Position numbers and translations under genes: made by a program. From positions 1 through 64,000 of the IMG/VR virus record IMGVR_UViG_3300025598_000023: a stretch of DNA of 64,000 nt; one strand, written 5' to 3'. Below, in pieces: positions 39,456-51,400 of the stretch; position 1 is the first letter of the stretch; every line of letters begins with the position of its first letter. This stretch comes from a virus. The notes under the pieces were generated by a model that did not search any database, was not told the origin of the DNA, and saw only the letters and a list, made by a program, of their open reading frames with translations.

Positions 39456-42400
39456 ATGGCAAAACGTAAAAGTGAAAACTTTTTACCACAAGTTTTTAGA
39501 ACTTTAGGAAATAAGCGTTTCTTAAATGCCACAATGGACCCACTTATTCAGGAACCAAGCCTGAAAAAGATGTATGGTTATATTGGTCAACAAGACCAAA
39601 GTCCTGTGTATAGTACAAGTGATTATTATATAAACGAGAATGACAGCTATAGTCAATTCTACCAACTTGAACCAGGCGTAGTAATTAAGAAACGTCAGTT
39701 AGGCACAAACACATACAAAGTTAGTAATGTTTATAACTATGTGGATTTATTAAATCAAATTTCTGCTGATGGTGGTCTTAATAATAATCATGACCGTCTT
39801 TTTACAAATCGTTATTATAGTTATAACGGATTTGTAGACCTTGATAAACTTACAAACTATCGTCAATATTATTGGGTGCCTGGCGGTCCTATGCCTGTTG
39901 ATGTTACTGCTGATTTAACACCAACACAAAAAGATTTTTATTTTCATCGTGTAAGTTATGTTGCTAACAATCAAACTGAATTACAAAGTGCTGCACTTGG
40001 TGAAACTGGTTATAGTGTTGATGGATACAACAATGTTGTTAATCCAACTATCACTCTGGTTCGTGGTGGCAGTTATAATTTTTATGTAAATCAAACAACA
40101 CAATTTTGGATTCAAACAGAAATTGAAACAAGTGGTACAAGCACTGTCCAAAGTAATATTTCTACTCGTGATGTTCTTGGTGTATCAAATAATGGAACTG
40201 AAAGTGGTATTGTTACTTTTACTGTTCCACTAAGCACTGCACAGGATTATCTAATAAATTATCCTACTTTGGGACAAACTGTAGATATTATCGTTGATGA
40301 TATTACTTACGAAGAGCTACAAGGCGTTAACTATGATAACTTTGTTTTACAATACAGTTTAGATGGTGTGCGTAGTTTTGATGGCAAATATGTAGTCTTG
40401 ACAAGTAATACAGGCTGGGCGGATGTTGACTCTAGCCAATGGCACGGTGTTTGGCGCATTAATGTCGATCCAGTAACACGATTAATGAATTTAACTTACA
40501 TTGCTGCTTGGGATAACCTTTATAAAGTATTTGTGAATCAAGGTGATGTGTATGGTCACGTTTATGCTTATAAAAACAACGTTGGTGTAGTCACTAAGTT
40601 TCCAACTCTTAGCGCAGCACAAAATGTGCTTTATTATGTTGATGCAGAAAATCAACTAGTTTATGGAACTATACGTTTAGTTGACCCTACACCAAATAGT
40701 TTGCTTAATGTAAATGACATTATAGGTAAAACAAATTACACAAGCCCAAATGGTGTGCAATTTACAACAGGACTAAAAGTTAAATTTACTGGTCTTGTTG
40801 TGCCAAGTGAGTATCAAGGCAATGAATATATTGTAGAAGGTGTTGGCAGTAGTATTAAACTTGTCAAATACAGTGATTTGGTAACACCAGAAACTATTAA
40901 TACTAATTTGGGAAGTAGTTTTGGTAATAGTCGAGGTTTTGATGCTGATGGCACTGGATTTGATGGAACCACTAATAGTCCAGAAATTAAAGATTATATC
41001 ACAATTAATCGTGCAAGCGTAGACGGAAATAGTTGGAGTCGCAACAATCGTTGGTTCCATCGTGATGTGCTACAAGCAGCAGCAAATTACAACAACACAA
41101 ACTATGCATTTGATAGCAATCAACAAGCAAAGCGTCCAATTGTAGAATTTTTACCAAACCTTAAACTTTATAATTATGGTCAAAATTATCGTGGTTATAT
41201 TACTTGTTTTGATAATGTAACAACAAGTGCCTTTTCGCAAATTGAAGGTGTCAATAGTTATGCTGTGCCTAAAGGCACATATGATAGTAAAAACAATAGA
41301 TTCGTTTATAACAGTGATGGTATACAACTATTAAATGGTGTAACAGTTGTTTTTATTAATGATATTGATCCAACTGTTCGTGCTACTCTATATCAAGTTC
41401 AAAATAACAAAACTCGCACTGCTGCAACATATAATCCTATTACTATAGGTTATTCAGGTGCAGATTCAACTCAACTTTTTATTAATGAATTAGGCAATAT
41501 TACTTTGGGTCAACATGTTACTGGCACTGGTATTGCTCAAAATACTACTGTTTTAAATGTTGATACCGTTAATAATGTTGTTACAATCAGTAATCCTATC
41601 ACAAGCGAAATACCAATTGGTCAAACAATTTATTTTGATAATAGTTTTGACCAAATTCATCTGGTTCCAATTAAAACATTTAGCGATGGTGATACTGTTG
41701 TTGCTATGGAAGGTGTTAATAATCAAGGCAATATGTATTATTACGCAAATGGCACTTGGACACTTGCACAAATTCGCAATAGTCGTCCACAGGCTCCGCT
41801 ATTTGATATCGTGGATGCAAACAGTATAAGTTTAAGTGACCAAACAGCTTATCCAAGCAGTAATTTTACTGGTAGCCAATTATTTGGATATGCAGTCAAT
41901 TTAACTCCAAATGCAAAACGTGATAGTGAATTGGGTTTTGCTCTTGTTTATAAAAGTATAGGTAATTTGGGAGATATTGTATTCCAAAATTACTATGCAA
42001 CCGACACATTTGATTATAATTTAAATCAAATTGACACTGTAAAAAATGTAAACACAGGCTATGCTGCTGTAATTAATAGTTATAATAATTATAGTTTTGC
42101 TAATGGTTGGTTCCGTGTTAGCGATAAAACAAAACAATACATCACCAAAACTTATAATGCTACAGTTATACAACTTAATAATTTTGATTTGGGTGTTGTT
42201 TATAACAATAGCTACTATGAAAACAATATCTTTGTTTATGTTAATGGTGTTTTGCAATCACGTGACAAATATACGCTACAAACAAGTTCTATAACAAGTG
42301 TTGTTAAATTTACAAATGATGTAGTGATAGGTGATCGCATATTTGTTAAAATATATGGCACAAGTGCACAGTATAAGCAAACTTACACTATGCCTCGCAA

Positions 42401-45400
42401 TTTAACTAACAACAGTGAAAATTCAGAATTTACAACAATTACACTAGGCCAGGTTCGCAATCATTTGATTGAAGTTGGTAATAATCTACTTAATTTAGTG
42501 GGTGAACCAGCAGGCGCTAATAATTTCCGTGATTTGAATTTTAACTATGTTGGTGGAAAATTACTACAACATAGCTCAAGTTTGCGACCAGCGGCATTGC
42601 TGTTTGCAAATAGTGATGTTGATCCTGTTCAAATTATACGCTTCGCAGCAGATAGCTATACAAATTTTAAAAATCAGTTGCTTGATTACATAAACAATCG
42701 TGAATTTGCTGATCCAACTAACTATGCAGCTTGCTTAGATTCCGTTCTCAAAGAGTTTGTAAATTTAAGCATTATCAGTTCACCTTTTTATTATACCGAT
42801 ATGGCTGCAAGTGGAAATGATTATTTAAAAAACACATACACCGTTAACAATACAACATATCGCAGTTATAATTTAACCCAAGATTTTAGTGATAATAACA
42901 AAGGTTATCGTTCACTATTAGTATACTTAAATGGTGTTCTGTTATTGAAAAACATTGATTATGTAATTAACTCAAAAGTAATTACTATCAATGATAGCGT
43001 CACTATTTCACGCAATGATGTTATTGAAGTTGTAGAGTATAGCAGCACTGCAGGTTGTAATATACCAGCTACACCAACAAAATTAGGCATTTATCCTAAA
43101 TTTACTCCACAGATTACTGTAGATGATAGCTATGTTGTGCCTACTACTGTTATCATTGGACATGATGGCAGTATTACCACTGCTTATGGTGACTACCGTG
43201 ATAATATTTTATTAGAATTTGAAAAACGTGTATACAACAATATCACAGTCACCTATGCCAATAATACTGATTACGATTTGCCAAGTGTTGTGCCTGGTGC
43301 TTTTCGCAAAACTGATTATAGCCTTACTGAATGGACACAATTACTTACACCTGCATATTTGCGTTGGAGCACTATCAACAATGTAAATGTATTTGATAAT
43401 ACAACTACTACTGGAAATGAGTTTACTTGGAATTACAGTAGTGGTGTAGATAAGTTGTTTTACAATCCAGTGCCAGGTTACTGGCGTGGAATTTATAGCT
43501 ATTTTTATGATACTGATAGACCACATACACATCCATGGGAAATGTTGGGTTTTGCAGAAAAACCAACTTGGTGGGAATTGCGTTATGGACCAGCACCATA
43601 TAGTAGTGCTAACAATGTTTTATGGACTGATCTTGAATTAGGTTTTGTATATGGCGGAAATCCAAATTTAAGTTATATTAACAGTCGTTACAGCCGTCCT
43701 GGTCTAAGTCAAATTATTCCAGTAGATGAACATGGTAATCTTGTGCCGCCAAACTTAAGTGTCATTACAAATTATGATGTTGCTACAGCAAGTCAAAATT
43801 GGCAAGTAGGTGACCAAAGCCCACAAGAAACTGCTTGGCGTCGTAGTGTAGATTTTCCATTTGCTGTCATGATTGCATGGTGTTTAGCAAGACCAGCAGA
43901 ATGGTGTGCGTTAAAATATAATACTCGTGATTTGACATATGTTGCAGCACTAAATCAAATAATCAATACAAAGACAAATAATCGCACATTTGATTTTACT
44001 GCTACAAGTGCAAATGATTATATACCAGGTTACAATGTATGGTTGCGTGATTATCTTACAAGCAATAACCTTGATATAATTGAAAACTGGAATAATGTCG
44101 TTAACAACAGCACATTCAATCTTGTTTACAAGATGGGTGCTTATACTGATAAAAGTTATCTAACAGTTGTTGCAGATCAAGTTAGTCCACAAAGCACAAA
44201 TAGTAGTGTTATTATTCCACAAGAAAATTACCAAGTTAAAGTTACTAAAAGTGCGCCTGTAGCACGTGCAGTATATAGTGCGGTTGTTGTTCAAAAAGTA
44301 ACTAATGGTTTCCAAATTACTGGATTTGACAAAGAACGTCCTTACTTCTTGACAATACCAAGTCGTGTCAGCAGTAACAATTATGGAATTGCAGTTGGAA
44401 ATCAAACAGCCATTATCTATCTTGATGCAGCAGAAGGTATTGTTACATATCCTTATGGCACTATCTTTAATACTACACAACAAGTAGTAGACTTCTTAAT
44501 AAGTTATGGTCGTTATCTTGAATCACAAGGATTTAGTTTTAATGAATTTTTAAGTGATAATTCAACTAAAAGCGATTGGACACTTGCTGCAAAAGAATTT
44601 TTATTCTGGGAACAACAAGATTGGGGTGATAGCACAGTTATAAGTTTAACCCCAACTGGCACCAGTGTTAATTTTAATAGTCTGTTTGGTATCGTTGACA
44701 CTATCACTAACACAAACAATTACACTAAAATTATCAATAGTGATAATGTCACGCTTACTGGTCGTGATTATCGTGTGTATCGTGATGACAACAACTTTAG
44801 TGTAACGCTGAAAAATGCGCAAAAAGGTATACACTTACTGGATATTGCTATTGTTCAGTATGAGCATACACTTATTTTTGATAATAACACTGTGTTTAAT
44901 GATATTCTTTATGATGAACAAACAGGCAGTCGTCAATTCCGACTGCGTATTGATGGCAGCAAAACACAAGATTGGAATGGTTCACTTTATGCGCCTGGTT
45001 TCTTTGTTAATGTAAGCGATATACCACAATGGGCTGCTTATACTGATTATTACACAGGCGATATTGTTCTATTCAAAGACAAGTATTATGCAGCACAAAA
45101 GTTTATACCAGGCACACAAAAGTTTGCAACCAGTGACTGGTATCTCATTAACGGCGATTTACTGTCTAAAAACCTAATTCCAAATATGGCAAGTGGTGCT
45201 GCACAGTTTATTAATTTCCATGATCCTGATGCAACTGACTTAAACAGTGCAGCAGATGCACTAAGCAAGAGTGAAACTGGATTTAGTCCACGCCAATACT
45301 TCACAGATTTGGGATTAGATAATACAAGCCAATATAAATTTTATCTTGGTATGATAGCTCAAAAAGGAACACAAGCTGTTCTTAATGCTTATCTACGCAA

Positions 45401-48400
45401 TTATCAAAAGCGTATTGATAGTAACATTAAAGTTAATGAACAGTGGGCTATTAAACTTGACAATTATGGTGGCACAAACGATAATGATAAATTAGAATTT
45501 AATATTGGTAATGCAACAAGTATCAATAACCAATACTTGTTCCAATTTATTAATGACACAGATGTTAGAAGTGTTGAATATAATAGTGTAAAACCAAGCG
45601 ATTTGTTATACAAGCCTCGCAGCTATACTACTGAAATCTTTGCACTTACTGAGCCACGCAAGCAAATTATACCTACTGCTGGTCCAGTCAATACAAGTGA
45701 TGTATCTGCCACAGTTTTTGATATTAGCAAGATTTACAATATATCAGCACTAAGTTCAATTCTTGGCGAAGGCAGTAAAATATGGATTGCTGCCGATACT
45801 AGCAATCAATGGGGCGTTTATCGCTTAAGTTCTACTGCTCCGCTTACTGTAGTTTCAGTTACCCAAGTAAGTCCAACAGAATTACAATTTACTACTAATG
45901 TTGCGCATAATCTATCACAATTTGATTATATTATGCTTAAAAATGGCAAAGTTCTTGGAACTGTAAGCAGTGCAACTGTTGTAGATTTAAGTGGATTTTA
46001 CAAAGTAAGCAGCGCAACCAATAACACATTCAACGTTAAAATCATGAATAATATAAGCATTGGCACTGGCTCTTTAGCAGCGACTATGCTTAAGTTAATT
46101 AATGTTCGTTATTCTACAGGCAATGACTTTGCAAACTTTATTCCAGTTCGTGGTTGGAATAGTGGCGAAATTGTTTATATTGATAACGGACCAAATGGCT
46201 ATAATGTTCTACAGAATACAAACAATTGGGCATATGCACAAACTAAAAGCCCAACATACACTGTTCCAAGTGACAACTATGGCAGTAGTGTAAAAATTAA
46301 TCATAGCCAAGGTTTTGCAATAGTTGGTGCGCCAAATAAAAATACAAGTGGCAGTGCTTTCATCTATGGCAAGCGTCAAGACAATACTTGGCAAGAAATT
46401 GGTATTCTAACTCCTGATAGTCGTGTCCGTGGTTTTGGTAGTAACGTTGATATTAATACTAACGATATAGCGTTTTTAAGTGCACCAACCACAAATAAAG
46501 GTGTAGTTTATACTGCTAATGTAAGCAGCCAGCAAATACAATTAACACAAGCTATTCACTATGATAATCTATATGTCATAAGTGCTGGTATTTCTCAAAG
46601 TAATGCATATTTGTTAATAAGCAATGTTAATGTTTTTGATGCTACCGCTAACATTGCTGTTCAAGCAAATTATAGCTTGGCTAATTTTGCTAATGGTATG
46701 GCAGTTGCCGTGCCTGGTGCAAACTCAACTATACAAATTGCAAATATTAGCTATGGATATCCATATCATAAGATTGGTTTAACTGCAAACTTAGCAACTC
46801 TTGGTCTTACTATCAGCGGTTCAACTAAGGTTGCAATTTACTCTAATGTAACACCACAAAGTCAGTTCGGATATAGCATTAGCGCAAGTGGCGATGGTAA
46901 TTGGTTGTATGTTGGCGAACCAACTACAAATAGTGTGTATGTTTACAAATATAATACTGTAGCACCCGTTACTTCATTGCGTCAAGGTGACGGTGTATCA
47001 ACCAGTTTCTCATATCCAAGTGGTGCTACTGGCAGTGAAAATGATGTTAAAGTATATGTTGATGGTGCGCTTAAGATTCCTTATCTTGATTATATTAAAA
47101 CACCAGGTCAAAATGCAATCACATTTGATGTAGCACCAACTGGTGGTTATGTAGCAAACGTGCTTACAACAAGTGGCGGTGTTGGCTATTATTATGGCAA
47201 TACAAGTGTTACGTTTAGTCCACCTTTAAGTGGTGTGACTGCTACAGGTAATGTTTGGATTTACCCAAACACAGCAATTGGTGGTGTGATTATCACAAAT
47301 CCTGGTAAAGGATATGGTTCTTTAGCACCTACTGCAACTATTAGTAGCACAAGTGGCAGCGGTGCTATTCTTACACCTGTACTCTACAATGCAAACATTG
47401 CAATTGTTTATGAAAGCCATTGGACAGAGACAAATAGAATTGTCACTGATGACCCACAAGTCGGTGGTTTTGGAACAAGTGTAAGCACAAACTATGATGG
47501 CAGTGTTGTTGTAATTGGTGCAGCTAATAGCAGTGCAACATTTAGTTCAACATATAACAATGCAGGTAAAACTTATATCTATGACCGCACTGCGGAAGTA
47601 TTTGTTGCTGATGGTGCTACAACCACATTCCAATTAAGCAATGCATTAGCTAATTTAACAACTATTACTACACCTACTCTTACTACAAATCCAACTATAT
47701 TTGTAGATGGTGTAATTGCACAACCCACAGTCAATTATAGCACAAATTCAATTACTTTTGGTAATGCGCCTGCACGTGGTAGCACTATCACTGTTCAGAC
47801 AAACCAATTCATTAATACTAAAATTGGCACAACTGATGTTGGACAACAAAATAGCAATTATGGAACTGCTGTTAAAATTAGTAGCGATGGTAGCAGTGTG
47901 TTCTCATCAGCTACTGGTTATGGTTTAAGTTCAAGTCAGAATGGTGTTGTTTTCTATCTGCTTAACATACCACAAAAGTATGGCACTGCAATAGGTAGTA
48001 AATCAAACTTTACAATGACAGCTAACAATGCTGTGCGTATAAATGACCAATTAGTTACATTTACTGGTGGTAGTGTAACACAAACTGTCAATGATATCAA
48101 TGCGGCAAATATTCCACATGTTACTGCTTCTGTATTGTCTAACAATGCAATCTCAATCACTACAACTGATGTTAACAGTGCAGCAAAATTGCGTCTGCGC
48201 AATGAAGTAGGTGATCCATTAAACACTATGGGTATTGTTCAATGGCACACAATTCAACGTTTGAACAACCCTATTGCACAAGACACAGCACACTTTGGTG
48301 AAATCTTAAGTTTAAGTCCAGATGGCAATAGTTTGGTTGTTGGCAGCACATTAAGTAACACCAAAGCAAAAACAACATTTGATAACAATACTACAACATT

Positions 48401-51400
48401 TGATATCAATAATATCAAATTTATTGATACAGTGTATCGCAGTGGTGCTGCACACATCTATGAATACCAAACACTAAGTGATGAAAACTATTCAAGCTAT
48501 GGAAGTTATGCATATGGAACATTAATTAATGACCAATTTGCAAACAGCTTTGACCGTTATTCAACTGGTGTTGATATTAGCGATAACTTTATTTTAGTTG
48601 GTGCTCCACAAGCAAAAATACTTGGAAACCAAACAGGCGCACTATATGTCTATTACAATCCTAATGCTCAACCAATTTGGCAAAGCATACGCAGCGGTGG
48701 TGTAGATTATGATAGTCGTAAGATTGACCGTGCTTACATTTATAATAGCACAACTGCAAAACTTATTGCAGATTTGCCAGTTTATGATTTAACAAATGGC
48801 TATTTGCCAAATGAAAGTGAGACATATCTTGATTTTGTTATCAACTATGATCCAGCAGTTTATAACAAGGTTCCAACTACAATTAGCTTTAACTATGATC
48901 GTAAAAATGCTTGGGGCAAAGAAAAAGTTGGAAAACTTTGGTGGGATATTAATAGTATAAAATACTATGACAACACACAAGGCTCTACACTTGATAGATT
49001 TAACTATTGGGGATTAGCTTTTCCAGCAAGCACAGTTAATGTGTATGAATGGATTGAAAGTAGTGTTCCGCCAAGTCAATATGTTGGCTCAAGTGCAAAC
49101 AATACTCCACTTTACACTATTAATGAAGTGTATAGTTCACATGTAGAGATTGATAGTGCAACTGGTTTGGCTGTTACAAAGTATTACTTCTGGGTAAAAA
49201 ATAGCACACTAAGTTCTGGTTCACGACCAAGTGCATTGGAAATTCAAGGTCAAATCAGCCTACCTCGTGCAAGCAGTGAACCATTTGCAGCAGTAATATC
49301 ACCAAATGCAATTGCACTATTCAATGCTAAAAATCTAATCAGCATTGATACCAATATGGTTATTGAATATAAAGATGTTCTGAAACCACAGCTAACTCAT
49401 GCCGAATGGACTATGTTTGATGATGGCACAGATTTAGGTGTGGCATATGAGTTCTTGAATAAACTTAATGATAGTCTAACTGGTCAAGATAGTAGCGGTA
49501 GAATTGTTCCTGATCCAAAACTTCCTATTGGTCAACGTTATGGCATGGATGTAAAACTACGTCAAAGTTTATTCAAAGATCAATATACTGGACGCAAGCT
49601 GTTTGTTGAAAATGTAAATCAAGTTTGCACAACATATCCAATGGTTCTTACTCGTGGAGCAGCAATTGCAGCATTGGACAGTTATGATCCAATTCCAGAT
49701 TCAACTCATTATAAAACTGTAGTAGCTAATATTACTGAATTGGGTTATCTTGATACCAATACATATCTTGCTGGTGACCAAGTTCTTGTTTTAAGCGATA
49801 GCAACAGCTATAATAACGGTTGGAGTTTATATAGACTAAATGTTGTATTCCCTAATACTAGAACATGGGAAATTATACAAGTTCAAACTTATAACTTAAA
49901 CAATTATTGGAGTTATGCTGATTGGTATAGCAATCAATATAATCCACAAGCACAACCAAAATATACTGTTACAACAGAAAATGATATTAGCAATTTACAA
50001 CTTAATGTTGGTGATATCATTTATGTTACTAACAGTTCTAATGGAGGTTGGAAACTTGTTCTTGTGACAATTAATAGTCTAGAACTATTAGCTCAGCAAA
50101 ATGCTACAATACAATTTAATACTAATTTGTATGATCTAGTTGCTGCAAACCAAGGATTCCAAACAAGTAGTTTCCAAAGTGTTGGATTTGATAGCGATAG
50201 CAATTTAGAATTTAATAAAATATTCAATATTATTCGTGATGAATTATTAATCAATGAATATCGCAGCAACTTTAAAGATTTAGTAAAACTCATGATTGAT
50301 ACGATTGCTACACAGCATCAGCAAACAGATTGGTTAATGAAGACCAGTCTAGTTGATTTGTATCATCGTGTTCGTGGTTTGGATCAATTACCAGTTTACC
50401 TTCCACAGCCAGAAACTACTGTCACAAGTTTCTTTAGTGAAGTAAAACCATATCACACTAAGCTAAAACAATATATTGCAACATATGATAATACTGATTC
50501 TATTGATGTTGCATACAACAATGTAACTGATTTTGATTTACAACCATATAAAAACAGTGTTGTAAACAAATATCGCAGTCCACAATTAGGCAATAGCTTG
50601 GATACTAACGCTTTAGAAACACAAAGTGTTTATCAACCATGGCTAAACAACCATTCTTATGGCGTTAAACGTGTTGATACAGTCACTGGCGGAGTTGGTT
50701 ATGATGCAAATACCACAGTAACTATTGTTGGTGATGGCACTGGTGCAACAGCACAAGCGTATGTTGTCAATGGCAGTGTTTACACAATTACTGTTACTAA
50801 TAGCGGTGTAGGCTACACTTATGCAAAAGCATATATTTTTGGTGTTGGAACTGGTGCAACAGCTACTGTGATTCTTGGCAATGGATTGGCTCGTACAACA
50901 AACACAATTATTAAGTATGACCGATATACATATTTTAATAATATTCAAGATTGGGCTGCTAATACTTCCTATACTGTAAACACGGTAGTAGTGTATAATG
51001 CTCAACCATACCGTGTTATTACTGCTCATACAAGCGGAACTACATTTGATTCAACTAAGTTTGTGCAACTTGTAGTAAAAGTTTGGTATCCAGAAACACA
51101 ATATGCACTCAATGATGTAGTCATTTATAAAAATACAAGTTATACAGTCAATGAAACATTTACAAGTGCTCTTACATTTGATACAGCCAATTTGACAGCG
51201 TATAACGGTCTATGGCTTGATAATGCATGTGACCGTGTTTGGGCATACTATGCCCCAAAAAGCGGTATGGCTGGTCGCGATTTAGCGCAAGTTATGACTG
51301 GAATGGAGTATAGTGGCAATCAAATTATTGGTCCTAACTTTAATCAAACACCAGGTTATGATGTAAACAATTACGACTACATAGCTTATGATTATGAAAC